A stretch of DNA of 64,000 nucleotides from Phlebotomus papatasi. Its lineage: Eukaryota > Arthropoda > Insecta > Diptera > Psychodidae. A model generated the notes under the pieces. It searched no databases, had not been told where the DNA came from, and was given only the letters and a program-made list of their open reading frames with translations. The DNA lies in the NCBI RefSeq assembly GCF_024763615.1, contig NC_077223.1, positions 71,052,627-71,116,626 of the forward strand, written 5' to 3'. Positions 33,890 to 46,286 of this stretch are shown piece after piece (position 1 is the stretch's first letter; each line of letters begins with the position of its first letter). The position numbers and the translations under genes were made by a program.

Positions 33890-34640
33890 AGAGTGGCTCG
33901 AGGTCCCGATTCCCCGAAAAAATATACGAGTTCCCTGAGTTCCCCGTGAATTTCCTAAAAAAACATATAAGTTTCCCGGTGTTGTAATTTTTTCCAAACA
34001 AATTTTATTTCCCAACAACAGAGATTTCAATAATGTCGGAATCGGATATAATTGTAACAAAAAATTTTCGGCTAAAAAAATTGAGAAAAAATGGCGTCAG
34101 TCCTACAGAGCGAAAAACTAAAATTTCCTCTACTTACATTCTAAAGCAATTTGCTCCTCCTATAAAAATCCTATCCTTTTCCTGACCTTGTCCTTTTCCT
34201 TTGTATCCCTAATAAATTTCAATATTATTACTTTTAAATTCAAAATTAAATTCCTTTCCTGTACTTACAAATATATGTCTTGCTTCATGAAACTATGAAT
34301 ACAAAATGGCGAACGCCTATTCTCTATTCAATATAGTCCTTTCCAAAAATTCCCATATTCCAATGTACTTCCACTAAATTTGAACTATTTTAAAATCTAA
34401 CTGACTGCCATTTCAAATATTAATTTAATTAGCAACACCCGGGTTCCCCGAGAGTTTCCAAAAAAATATATATATATATATATGGGTTTTCCGGATTCCC
34501 CATGAGTTCTCTAAAAAATGTATGGATTCTCCGGGTTCCCCGTGAGTTCTGTTAAAAAATCTACGGGTTCCCCGAGTTTTCCGTGAGTTCCCCGGGTTCA
34601 CCGTGGGTTCCCTGGTCACGAGTGGCTCGAGTTCCCTAAA
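33890..34640 (-). repeat. Repeat with GGGTTCCCCGTGAGTT-type units
   Basis: Units related to CGGGTTCCCCGTGAGTTC, spaced by A-rich 25-30 bp, form clusters at 33898-33985 and 34437-34612. GAGTGGCTCGAG occurs at both outer ends (33891 and 34620) as a direct repeat. A TA dinucleotide run lies at 34466-34482. Confidence 0.6.
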
Positions 34641-35017
34641 ATGAGTTACCCCTTTTTTCAGTGTTCTAAAAAGAACCAAAGTTTATTGAATGTTTTAAGA
34701 GAGTTCTACTGGAATAAATGGCCATTTTTAGATAAGGGTATTTTGAGATAAATAGGGTTTCAATAACAAATAAAAAATACTAATACGAAAAATCACTTTT
34801 AAAAATGGCAAAGCGTCCCATTATTTGCAAAATGCTCGAACTCGTGACTTAGGTGATATACGGCAAAAGTACTTTCGCATCATTTACCGCTTACTGGTTC
34901 ACAACTGATTTATAGCGATTCACAAATCACTCAAAAGATCATCCAAAATGACTCTAGTAAAGTAAAAAAAAAGATTTTCAGATAAAAATTAGTTATAGGT
35001 TCATTATCGGTTTAGAG

Positions 35018-35147
35018 CAGAGGTGTGCAAGAAACCGTTGAAACCGAATTAACGTCAAATGAAACATGTACGTCAATGGTCAAAACGCTACTATAACAAA
35101 CTTATTTTGACGTTAATTCGGTTTCAACGGTTTCTTGCACACCTCTG
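35018..35147 (+). mobile_element. hAT-type MITE (130 bp), perfect arms and duplication
   Basis: Two 42-bp arms, 35018-35059 and 35106-35147, are perfect inverted copies starting CAGAGGTGTGCAAGAAACC. The 8-bp GTTTAGAG flanks both sides (35010-35017 and 35148-35155). A CAGRGGTG terminus and 8-bp duplication are the hAT signature. The 46-bp loop has no coding potential. Confidence 0.92.
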
Positions 35148-35159
35148 GTTTAGAGAACC

Positions 35160-37860
35160 GACTGGAATCAGTTCTGTCTTATCAAAAATTCCAAGACCTT
35201 TCCAACAAGTCCAAACATGATACCATTCGGTTGAGAAATACGGTCTCTATAGAACCTTTTAAATTTTAACTCTTTGATCTTGAAAACTCGTTATTGGGAA
35301 TGATTCAACAGTATTTTCGTATATGGACGAAATCGACGAAATGTTCGTCAAGTAATCCCGAAAATTTCAAGCAATCTCCAAAAAGCATGGTTTTGGATTA
35401 GAAAGGGAGATGTGCGGGAAAATGAGAGCCATGTAAATGGTTCCATCAGGGGCGACTTATAGGGGGTATCCCAAAGGTCTCAAGCCTCTATCTCTAACCG
35501 TTTGGCCTTTGGAACTGACGACGGATGAACGGACAAACATTATTTCTCATCATTTCTGTCGTCTCTCATCTCTGACTATATGGAGTTCGTCGAGCAGTAA
35601 AATTCTATTTTTATAACATTTTAGCTATTACATTAAATATTTTATTGAATTCCTTTGACACTCAAGCTAATTTATCTGCTCTTTTTGCAACAATCTTTTA
35701 TTAAAGTTCATGTTTTATAAGTAGTCGATTTGGAAGTGTTTCTGTTGCTTCTAAGATTCCATTAAACTAAAAATTGACTTCAATTAGTCGTCGCTGCGAT
35801 CGCGAATGCCGCTTGAATTTCAGCAGAAATAAGCAAAAATTTTAGCTTATTTTATTTGAATTGATAGGGCTTATAATTTGACGTTCGCTAAGAAATTTTA
35901 GATATTATATTTTTTCGATTTTATCGCTACCAACGGGAATGGCTTTGCTGAAATTTTTAAGAATTTTGCGTAATTTCAAAATCATCCTTGTATTTTTTTT
36001 TAATCAAAGCATAAAATGTTTGGAAAAAGGCAAAAGTTGCAAACCCCTTAAAATTTCTTAGGGTAAGGGGGGTGAAGCTTCATGCGGTGTCGGAAAATGA
36101 AGCCTTTGGAGGACAAAGACATTTCCATAAAATCCCAGTATTAGAAGCATTTCTCAAGAGAAAACCAGACAGAAAAGGAAAAGAAGCAGAACGAGAAGTG
36201 AAAGAATCATTTGAAATCATTGAAATGGATCCATAATAGGGAAAGAAAAGAAGATGATTTTCTAAATTGGGAATTAAATATAGAGAGAAAGAGGAAGGTT
36301 GCACTTAATCAGTTGATATAGTCGGCTAGATGGTTCATTAAACTCTGGGCCAAACACTTTACAAAACCAGAGTCGGAGGCAGAGATAGAGAGAGAGAGAG
36401 ATCATCTTGTTTTTTTTTTTATTTTTAAAGAAAAGCACAATTCATTGAGTCGTTTCTTTTGTTAGATTTGTTAGTTTCAATGAGACACTCTTTGCGCATT
36501 GAAGTGAAAATTCAGTGAAGAGTTACAAGAATGATTCTCCTTTGTCTTCAGGGACAACAACTGGTAACGTTTTGTTGCCGGCAATTTAATGCTCCATGCA
36601 AATGGAAAAGCATTAAACAAAAAAAAGAGGCCTCGCAATGACTTTTGCTCCACATTTTTCTCTCATGTGTCTTTTTTTTTCATTTTGCGAAAGATCATCC
36701 AGCCAAGAGTGTGAATGTTTTCATTTCTTTGTGCTATGTCGTCACAATAATTACACAATTCAATGGTGTATTTTTTGTATATATACTCAACTCATAGTTA
36801 CTCTTGTGGAATTTATAGCCATTTTTTCCCATACGCTAACATTGAAAATGAAAGTATTACCGAGATTATGTTTTATCTGGTTGGTACGTTGGGAGAAATA
36901 TTAATAAAAAATGTACACAATCTTGATGTATTTATTGGGTGAAAGATAGTGGTTAATAAGGAGACATAAAAATTGAATAGACATGTAGTAATTCATTTTT
37001 AATTCGTGACATGCATTCACAATAATATTTCCACATTTTTATATCATTTTATACTTCTTCATCAATTGACTCAAAACCTTTGTAAGATACTTTTGAGATT
37101 ATTTTATGTAATCTTCTCATTATTTTATGTTTCTTTTTTGTAATGGGAAAAAAATTGGGGCAGGAAAATTGATGAGATTTTACACAAAGTCAAGCAAAAA
37201 TTTGTTGTATTATTTTTCGCAAGAATTCTCATTATTGGGCTTGTACAGAAATCTTTTAAAAGAACTTCAGATATTTTGCAGGAAGTTTTCAATTAACCGT
37301 GCTCTATAATTTTGTGAGAAATTGAGTTATTTGGGTTCTTTGGTCTTTGTATGAAGGAAATATCTCAATAATATTTCCCATAAAAGCTTTGTAAGCTGGA
37401 TTTATTGAACACGACATTCATTTATTGGTTTGAATTCTTGGAAATCAAATCCATTGTCGTGATAAAAAATTGCACAAAGAATACGAAAAATTGAGTGACA
37501 AAGCCCGGGAAGGTTTTGCGAAAAGCTCAAGCTCAAATTTAATGCCCAGAGTCAAGGAATCTAATAAAAAAGATCTCTCAATTAGACACCTTGAGAACGA
37601 AAAATATTTTTATCTGTTATATGCTAACATATTTTTCTTTGCTCTACGTCGCAAATGTAAGTAAAAAAATATTTACTACGTACACGAATTAAATTGACGA
37701 ACGATTATAATGATATCGTCTGCATTTTATAACGGTGCCTCAAAATATGGCAGAATGCCCAAACTTTATTTCTTATCAAGTATAGTGTTTTACATATGTA
37801 ATCATGGATGAGGAAACAAATTATATTTACTGTCCTTGTGGCTTTCCCTGTTTCTCTGAA
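35160..37860 (+). other. Intron 7 segment, unassigned
   Basis: No exon-like frame and few repeats. CCGTTTGGCC at 35500 is an inverted match to GGCCAAACGG at 12900. A GA run at 36387-36400 sits in a GA-rich patch (36080-36400). The octamer ATGCAAAT is at 36597. Confidence 0.4.
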
Positions 37861-37868
37861 AATTGATA

Positions 37869-38099
37869 GGGTGGAATGAACACCCCTTCGACAGGGAAGC
37901 CCTATTGACAATTCTGTCAAAATATTGAAATTTATTTAATATGTATCTAATTAAATGTAAGTAATATGGAGTTTTTTGGTTAATCTACGTTTTTCGAAAA
38001 GGATAAGTGTTCAAATTTTGTATTCCAAATGGTACAGAGTAGGGTGTCAATAGGTCCTGACACGAATTCTTAAAGTGTCAATAGGTGTTCCTTTCACCC
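37869..38099 (+). mobile_element. TA-flanked MITE E (231 bp)
   Basis: Termini GGGTGGAATGAACACC and GGTGTTCCTTTCACCC are flanked by TA at 37867-37868 and 38100-38101. The first nine bases equal those of element D, but the interior is unrelated. Confidence 0.75.
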
Positions 38100-38788
38100 T
38101 ATACTACAATTTTTTAAATCATGACAAAAATACACAGCCTAAGCAGGGGCTCATCAAGCCTAATAAAAAGTGAAGCTATTTTTCACTTTTCCTTGTAAAC
38201 ATTTTACAGCTATTGCACCGCAACTTAAATAAATTTGCTCGTAGTTCTTGTATTATTTCGGCGAGCATTATGAAATATGTATTTTTAGATAGCTTTTAGT
38301 GCACGATTTCGAAATATATCAGACTGATAAGTCAATTCTCTTTAGGAAAAAACTTGCCAATAGTCTTCAGTGCCTCTATGTAAAAACGTATGGAAAAATG
38401 AAATGTTGAGAGGCCCCTGGCCTAAGCTTTTCCATCGTTTTGCTTAGAAGGGTGTTCATCAACGCTAAGTCAACGGGGAATGCATGATAAGAAGGAAAAT
38501 CTGGAGCTTTAATAAATATTTATTATTAATATTAAATTATTATTATTTAAACTAGCACCAATAAGGTAATTTCAAAATGTGCTTTAATAACATTATGATT
38601 AATTGGTATCTTTCGGTTGTCCATCGGTTCATTACTGCATGAGAGCTAGTTGATAAATAATCGTTTAAAATATTAAAGATTTTCCTTTGAAATAAAATTA
38701 AAAATTTAAAATTTTAGTTATCTTATTCTAGTTATCTAAAACTACTCCTAATATATATCGCACTTCCACGATTTGAGTGGCACATTTA

Positions 38789-39198
38789 GGGCAGAATCAC
38801 ATTAACAGTAAAATGCTCACCGTCCTCACCGTATTTCGTTAATTTACATATTTTCATTGCAATTCTTATGCAAATTTTCAATTAACGTATTACCTTATCC
38901 CATATTCGGTGGCAATAGGTGAAAATAATATAAGAAAATTGAAGAAATAAAACAAAATTACGATAAACGGTGAGCAAAAAAACTGTAAGATTAATTTGTA
39001 CAGTTTGTTTTGCTCACTGTTTATTGCATTTTTATTTTATTTTCTTATATTATTTTCATCTAGTGCCACCGAGTATGAGATAAGGTAATATTGTAATTGA
39101 AAATTTGCATAAGAATTTCAATGAAAATATGTTAATTAACGAAATACGATGAGGCTTTGACGGTGACTGAGCATTTTACTGTCAATGTGATTCTGCCC
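38789..39198 (+). mobile_element. Palindromic element X (410 bp), TTA duplication
   Basis: Termini GGGCAGAATCACATTAACAG and GTCAATGTGATTCTGCCC are flanked by TTA at 38786-38788 and 39199-39201. The whole element is a diverged palindrome (CGGTGAGCAAAA near the centre is inverted as TTTTGCTCACTG). The TTA target suggests a Harbinger-like origin. Confidence 0.8.
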
Positions 39199-39199
39199 T

Positions 39200-40190
39200 T
39201 AATGTTTGAGACAGAAGTTCTCAAGCTTTAAATCAATATAATAATATTAATATAATTAGTATTTCAAGTGAAAATTTTTGCAAGTACGTATAATATTGGA
39301 GTAATCATGAAATACTCATATTTAACACAATTTTTGCTTTTAAAATATATTTTTCCGATTTTATTTCTAAAGTGTCACTATTACACTTAGTTCCAGCCAC
39401 ACATTGAGGTACAGAAATTACCATTTTCTGGTAGTGTATTATTTTTTTGTTTTTTCCTTTTTTCTCTTTTCTATTTAAATTTTCTAACTTAGTTTCTAAC
39501 TTTCGGTTTTTCTTCTATTTTATTTGTTTTCCTATACCTAATTAGACATTGTAAGAAAGACGGACCTCAATTATGTTTGATTTAAAACAAATAAATAAAT
39601 TCAAACTCAAATGCAACATAATAAAATATAATTAAAAAGGATTTATAAGGGAAGAGCACCAACGATTAGCAGTGTTCCTATGATCGTCAGTTTTTTTCCC
39701 ATTGCTTCAGAATAAAATGAATTTTTAAGCATTATATTTGTTACTTTTTTCCATTTAAATTTTGCAAGAATGCAGTACGTTAATTCACATTTAATTTACA
39801 AAACCAGTTATTCGTGTAATACATGATTAAATTCGTGGTGATCCGTGGTAAAAAGTAAATGTTAGCACTTACACCTTTTTTATGATAATTTTTTTTGTGA
39901 ATAATAAAACTTCAAATGCACAAAAATAGTTACACGAATCACTAGTATACCAATTACCATATATAACATGTCTCGCAACATTCTGATCCGTGGTACCCTT
40001 CCCACATATTTTTGAAAAAAAAAAACGATTATTTTAATAAAGGACATTTTTTTAGCGCAATATATTAATCTTAGTTTTAGAAAACAACACTATACGCTTA
40101 AAAAATTCTTAAGTAAAGGACTTAGGTCTTCTTTCATGATATAAAATTAATATCTTATAAGGAAAGGGATGTTTAGTACACAAAATTTAA
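39200..40190 (+). other. Intron 7 spacer
   Basis: AT-rich; no gene or defined repeat seen. Confidence 0.4.
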
Positions 40191-40194
40191 GTTG

Positions 40195-40940
40195 GAAGAA
40201 TGCGTGTTTTAGAACGAGTGCACTGTAATGGAGTAATACGATGAGTAAGATATTACTGGCAATTCCAGAAATTGTCCATGCGTGCCAACTGTGATTCGGT
40301 CAGTTTTCCAGGGCTTTCATGCCTGCCAACTTTGTTCGCAGTAAACAAGTGCGAGAGAGAGGACAGATGAAATCCATATCTTTTCTTGTCATTCTAGCAG
40401 TTTAGAAAGTATCTTAATATTAATTTTATATGTAACGACACCATGGACACAATTTTACGGCACATTGCATAGGCTAATTCAAGAACATTTTTTAATAAAT
40501 TAAAAGAAATTGAATTCCGTGTTTACTCATCGTCTTTTTAGCATTATTTGAGTTGCATGCAACGTATATCCTAAAATTCCATTCATCTACTAATTTTTTT
40601 TTAAAGAAAATCATCTGACCATGTCACATAAGATTAATACTTCCTGAATTGCGAGAATGCCAACAAAGGATAGCAAGTGTTTTATCTTGCCTCTCTCTTG
40701 TGTTTCGCTCGAAAACTGGCCGAATCACAGTTGGCACGCATGGAAAATTGCTCGAATTGTCTGTAAATACGATTCAGAAAACAATTAATACGAACAGTAA
40801 TATCTTACTCATCGTATTACTCCACTAGAGTGTACTCTTTCTAACACACGTGGTATTCCATTTGAAATTTTGCATACTATATACTACTCTCTCCGGCTTT
40901 TCTTAATATTAAAATTAATCTTATTTGTGGCACCAAGGTC
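40195..40940 (+). repeat. Complex inverted repeat G1
   Basis: GGAGTAATACGATGAGTAAG at 40232 is inverted at about 40800-40823, and CGTGCCAACTGTGATTCGG at 40281 is inverted at 40722-40740. A further segment (CTCTCCGGCTTTTCTTAAT onward, to about 40935) has an inverted copy at 43345-43470. The outer boundaries are not certain. Confidence 0.7.
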
Positions 40941-42756
40941 AGTACAAACTGTTCGAAATAAAACCGGATTCTGAAAGTGCACAATATTGTCTATTTAATT
41001 CTTTTACAATCGAAAAATTCAAAAGCCTCAAACGCCTTTCAAATCGCCGAAGTGCGAATATATTAGGTTATTCTATGATGAGTTTCTGTATTTTTTTTCT
41101 GAGCCAAGATTTTAAACCTCAAGCTTTATTTATTTGAATTATACTACTTATTTGAGGACCTATAAGAATATTATTTAAAGGAATTTTAACTGGAAAAAAT
41201 CTGTTTTCCTGTAGAAGGTCAACTCCTGTGTTCGGTAGTCACTGAAAGCTTGAAACGAAGCATAAGCAAAACGCAATATCTCTTAAAAATTTGGATGTGA
41301 AAAATTTACTTGATAAATAGACAAATTTGAAAGATTTTATTTAGTGGAGTTTTTATTGGTTTAGTAATAAAATTGTAGAAGGAAAAAGAAAAAAAAGCCT
41401 TTAAAAGACTTTGATAACAAAATGATTTGAAAGTCATTGAGAAGACATTAAGACTTTAATTAGAAGCAGTTCAAGGAATCCAGCAATGTTAATAAAATGA
41501 GGAATTTAATAAAATGTAGTAAACAGTACTGAACTAGTCAATTGAAAGTTTTGCAAAAGATCTAACCAATAGCGTGTTATAGTTTAATTGAAGAGTTATT
41601 CAAAGAGACAAGTTATAGCTGAACAAGTACTATAATTTTCTCAAAATGAACAAGTAATGGTTAAGTCGGGTGCATAAAGAAGCAAATCACATTGAAATTT
41701 TCTAAATGGACATAGTATGAGGAGAAAGCCAAGACTTCTTGCATTTTTGTCCCAGTTTTCTTACCACATTGCAATAACTTTTGTGGTTTTGAAAGTCATT
41801 GATCATGTTCTTATCGGTTTGAAGACAAGAAAGTGCTCCTGGTGTTATATATCTCTTATCTTTCACATAAGATAAGTCCAATTTTCTGCGTTATATTATT
41901 TGTGTTGTAATTTGGAAAGTTTACAAGAGAAGAAATCCTTTTTGCCTAGGCATTCGAGAGAGATTGATGATTCAATAAAATTGAAAATGAATGTCGAGGG
42001 CACAAATCTCTTCATTCTTTTTTTATTATATTATATTTATCTCACTTTCAAGCACAAAAGTACGTTAGTTGGCTTGATAATTGCAGCTTGATTGAGTGAG
42101 AGGAGATGCCAGATTGGATGGAAAAGTGATCTGGGTGTGTATGTGTGTGATGAGTGTAAGAAGTAATTGAGAAAGTTATTGAATTGAGGTCAAATATCGA
42201 TAGTTTCAGTCTCTCCTTCATTGAAAATATTAACCACAATGTTACTTCTTTTTTTCCGCAACTCCTAATTTTGTTGCACTTTGAAGAGATTTACATTCAC
42301 CTAAGGCGCAATTTAATTCATATATAACCTGCTTCACCATTCAATTAATTGGATTGCATCTTGGTGATTCTCCATACCACAAATCAATCACAAACGTTTA
42401 ATGATGAGAGACAAGTGAATCAGTAGGGAAGAAGGTTAGACGACTTTCTGGTGTTGGTTTTCAAGGTAAAAGGAGAGGCAAGAGCAAGAGAGAAAGAAAA
42501 AAAAAGACACGACAAGCGTATTAATATAATTAATAAACACACGATATGTGTACGTCTAAAAACCACTCCTTAGTTCATTCTAATCACAGTTTAACAAGTC
42601 AATGATAAATATTTGTGCTAGTTTCGCAGAATTTTTCACATTTCACTTACCGCGTGTCGCTATAATTAAATTTCCTTGTGTCTTCTTTACGCACATTAAA
42701 AAAAAATATAGAATGTTTTCACTTTTAGCATTTTTTTTCTGGTGATTTTCTTCCAG
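40940..42756 (+). other. End of intron 7, apparently unique
   Basis: There are no repeat families and no coding exon. A GT/TG-rich patch lies near 42133-42157. The intron ends in the strong acceptor TTTTCTTCCAG at 42756. Confidence 0.5.
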
Positions 42757-42931
42757 GAAAACAATCGCAAAGAGCAAGAGTCAATCGCAACTAGAACCAT
42801 CTTTCCGTTATCACGTTAATCTGGCGGATGAATGTGATTCAACGGATTATTGCCAAGGGTTGAGGGGTGAAAGATCTTCAGTGACTGTTCCCGATTACTT
42901 GAGAGGTGGTATTCGACGGAGTTTCACTCAG
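42757..42931 (+). CDS. Svil: Supervillin exon 8 in view
   Basis: GG from exon 7 plus the first G gives Gly, so the junction reads KLADG then KTIAKSKSQSQLEPSFRYH. The peptide continues VNLADECDSTDYCQGLRGE and VTVPDYLRGGIRRSFTQ, where the donor CAG then GTGAGA follows; phases are 2 in and 0 out. About 58 residues. The exon is too short to stand out by length and was found by splice sites and phase. Confidence 0.88.
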
Positions 42932-43344
42932 GTGAGATTTTTATTTGACCTAAACAAAGAAAATAGCACAAAAATTAGCGGTTAATTTGGAAACCTTCAA
43001 ATATTAGAGAAATTTCTACTGTTAGCGAGCATAAAGTTTTTTCTTGTTGTATTGAGAGATAAGGCTATCAATATTGATACATAAATTGGGTATTTTTTTC
43101 TAAAGAAATTTATAGCCTTATTTATTGAGCCATTCATTTTGCTAATTTGATAGAAAGTCTCTCACAGAATTTTCCATTTTTAAGCGATACGGAATCAAAT
43201 ATTCAAAGAGTCAAGTTAAATTCTCTTACGCAAATGATTGAGCCATTAGGGGACAGCAGGGTAATTCAAAATATCTTTAAAAAAAAAATATCTTTCAAAA
43301 TTTATATAGCGAAAATTGTTAGAAAACATTCCAAATTATTATGT
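42932..43344 (+). other. Start of intron 8, unassigned
   Basis: AT-rich, no recognised repeat or gene before the G2 repeat begins near 43345. Confidence 0.4.
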
Positions 43345-43473
43345 TCTCACCGTGGTGTCACATATAAGATTAATTTTAATATTAAGAAAGGCCGGAAAGA
43401 GAAGTATATAGTATGCAAAATTTCAAATGGAAAATCACGTGTGTAAGAAAGAGTACACTCTAGTGGAGTAATA

Positions 43474-44124
43474 CGGCGTTATCACACTTCCACATTAAAA
43501 TTTTAATGTGATTCACATTAATTGTTGCTTATGAGCGTCCAAATATGTTATTTGTGTCTTTAAATCACTTAATATTTGGGGTTTTTCTATTTATTGATAA
43601 AGAAGTGGACTTGGTCTGCTAAAATAAGTTTAAATTTACCTAAAGCATAAATCTTTTTCACATTAAAAAATTAAAGAGAAAATCTCATTAATTTTTCTCA
43701 TTAATGCAATAAGGTAAAGTACCCTCACTCGACCGGGTTCCTCTATTCGACCGGTGGGTCAATTTTTGAATATTTGATGGTGAATTTCGTCAATTTCTAT
43801 GAATTTGTCACTGATTCGTATTATTCATGGAATAATTGACCTATTAATGTTAGATCATACACAAAATATTATAGCAAATATAAATAAATTGAATAAATAA
43901 ATCTACCGGTCGAATAGAGGAACCGGTCGAATAAAGGGTACTTTACCTTACATCAATTTATATCAAATAATCAAAATTTATATCAAGTTTACCTTTTTAT
44001 CAACAAATAGATTAAATTTTGAATATAAAATGATTCAAACACACAAATTACACATTTGGACTCTTACCAGCGACAATTAATGTGAATCATATTAAAATTT
44101 TAATGTGCAAGTGTGATAACACAG
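43474..44124 (+). mobile_element. Inverted-repeat element H1, nested in G2
   Basis: Termini CGGCGTTATCACACTTCC and TTGCAAGTGTGATAACACAG-type (read as GCAAGTGTGATAACACAG) are flanked by ATA at 43471-43473 and 44125-44127. The empty site GTAATACGATGAG is in G1. H2 (51126-51529) has the same ends with TAT on both sides, so a 3-bp duplication is consistent. It contains element I. Confidence 0.8.
43712..43948 (+). mobile_element. TA-flanked MITE I (237 bp), nested in H1
   Basis: Termini AGGTAAAGTACCCTC and AAAGGGTACTTTACCT are flanked by TA at 43710-43711 and 43949-43950. Subterminal CTCTATTCGACCGGT is inverted as ACCGGTCGAATAGAG. H2 lacks it (GCTATAAATCAATTT), giving the empty site. Confidence 0.85.
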
Positions 44125-44672
44125 ATACGATGAGTAAGATATTACTGTTCGTATTAATTGCTTTCTGAATCGTATTACAGGCAATTCGAGCAATTTTCCA
44201 TGCGTGCCAACTGTGATTCGGTCAGTTTTCGAGCGAACCACAAGAGAGAGGCAAGATAAAACACTTGCTATCTTTTTTTGGTATTCTCGCAGTTCAAAAA
44301 GTATTAATCTTAATATTAATAATCTTATATGTGACATGGTAATCAGTATTCTTTTCAAATAAGACACAGAAAAAATTAATGGGGAAATTATAAACTGTTT
44401 AAAAGAAAGAAATCAGGGGTGACATAATTTATTTTCGATACTATCGACTGTCGATTTTGAGAAATTTAAACGATAGCTGCACTACCTGTAACTAATATAA
44501 ATATGTTTATCAACAGTCTCATTATTTTAAAAATCTCACAATGAATGGCCCAACAATGCGTAAAAAGTCAATATTCACTTAATCTAACAGATATGATATA
44601 GATTTATCGATACTATCGATTCGATAGTGTAAAAAAGTTCTTCTACCTCAGAACTTCATTTACGGGTATGTA

Positions 44673-44836
44673 GGGCTACATTGAAGATATTTTTTTTATA
44701 CATATTTCTAAGGGAAGATAGACATTATGGTCAAAATTTAATTTAGATCCACAATCATTTTGTCTATCTAAATTACATAACGTTAGGGTCAAGTTTCTTT
44801 TACAATATGCGAAAAAATGCGTTTTTAATGTAGCCC
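44673..44836 (+). mobile_element. TA-flanked MITE V (164 bp)
   Basis: Termini GGGCTACATTGAAGAT and TTTTTAATGTAGCCC are flanked by TA at 44671-44672 and 44837-44838. Confidence 0.7.
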
Positions 44837-45424
44837 TAACTCAATGAAGCCCCTTATGGCCATGAGCAGTTACGTAACCATTATATGAGATGCTCAGAGC
44901 AAAAATGGATTGTTTTAATAGGGAAATACATACAAAGGCGACCACACTTGCTCTGAGCGTCTCATATTTAAAAATATATCGGACGACATAAAGGCATCTG
45001 CACTTTTTTGTTGATAAATATTTATTTTATTCATCGTCAATGCGCTGTAATTTACAAATATGATAGTTATTTTGTTATTTCGTCTCCCGCCGTCTTAGTG
45101 TAGGTGACCAGCATAGAATCAAACTGTGAAAATACTCTTCGCAGGTTATGTGATATTGTAGAAGTAATTTTTCTATTAAAATTAAAAATGTCGTAATTTG
45201 AAAGTCGTGAGTCACTTTCGCTCTCTAGAACGGTTCCGCAACAGAGTGTTCGTGGTTAGTCTTGATTTAAACGAGGAATGAGAAGCATCAATCTCCACGT
45301 TCATGGACTACGAAGACTGTATTAGTTATTCCAGATCCCAAGACGTCTCAATATAGCATTCAAAATTTTTAAACGCAATTGAACTATGCAAATTAACAGA
45401 CAATAAGAATGATTTATTTATTAA

Positions 45425-45935
45425 ACCTCTAGCGGGTAAGACCGCCTCCAGGCGGTCTTCACAAAAATCACATTTACAGAGACAATATAGGTTTTATTTA
45501 TTTAAAAGTGCTATAGTGTCCTCGGTAATAGTCTTATAAACATCTCTTGAAAGTTTGAACTCATTTTGACTCTTCGTTTTGTTGCTATTCCCAGTTTTGT
45601 GTGACAGGTCAGAGAAAAAGCAACAAAAAATATTTGTGCAAAAAAACTCATTTCCAATTTCAAGAAAAATACCGATTTAAAGTAATCTTTTTTACTGAAG
45701 GATATGTTATTCTACTATGAATATTTTATTTAAAAAATTTGAAAAAAAACTAAAAATGTGAATTTTAGAAGCAAAAAGAGTTTAAAAAAAATTATATTTT
45801 CTCACCTAGCGCCTAAACTAAAAAATATAATGAAGAATGTATGGTTTTTTCGACTTTATTGGATCATAATTATCCTAGAAAACATTGTTTTAGAACTTTT
45901 TTTCGCATATTAACCCTCCAACGGTGTTTTCTTTA
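45425..45935 (-). mobile_element. Helitron-like repeat O1 with terminal hairpin
   Basis: Read on the minus strand it ends in a perfect hairpin (AAGACCGCCT and AGGCGGTCTT around two bases), then ACCCG and CTAG. A hairpin a few bases before CTRR is the Helitron 3' end pattern. An inverted copy, O2, is at 58630-59137. The other end lies near CCCTCCAACGG but no exact 5' TC boundary is certain. No replication/helicase protein is encoded. Confidence 0.55.
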
Positions 45936-46286
45936 ATATACGAAAAAAAGTTCGAGAAAATCTTTAGCGACGGTTTCGAGCAGGGTTTCGAGTCTTTTTT
46001 GAACTTCCAGTATAATTTACGATGTGATTAGGATACCCATCGGGCGCGTTTCAGGCTATAGCTTGTTTGAAAATACCTACAGGTACGTATCGGAATCTTT
46101 GAGTTTACGAGAAGTCCTTAGTGAATACTAATCCGCGGACCACCCTAAAACCCGAATCTCTTAAGGATGGAGGCCTGTGACCTCTGACTTGCACCCTATT
46201 TCACAGTATTCTGCTCGCAAAAGAACACGACAAAGAACCTGGATGACGAATATAATGCACCTTTATATATATGGGGAAAAATTTTA

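Larger units (their letters stand above)
43345..44330 (-). repeat. Repeat G2, carrying nested elements H1 and I
   Basis: An inverted copy of G1: GAGTACACTCTAGTGGAGTA at 43451, then resumption with ATACGATGAGTAAGATATTA at 44125 and GCCAACTGTGATTCGGTCAG at 44206. The gap between the two parts is exactly element H1 with its ATA duplication. Confidence 0.75.
44331..46280 (+). other. Intron 8 segment with small repeats
   Basis: Bases 44539-44637 are an inverted copy of 13065-13160. A TA-flanked 164-bp MITE lies at 44673-44836. A short inverted repeat around ATGAGATGCTCAGAGCA spans 44895-44970. Helitron-like repeat O1 lies at 45425-45935. No coding exon seen. Confidence 0.5.

Noticed and set aside
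36080..36304. Minus-strand 74-codon frame in GA-rich DNA
   Set aside because: Composition reflects a purine-rich tract. No splice context or domain.
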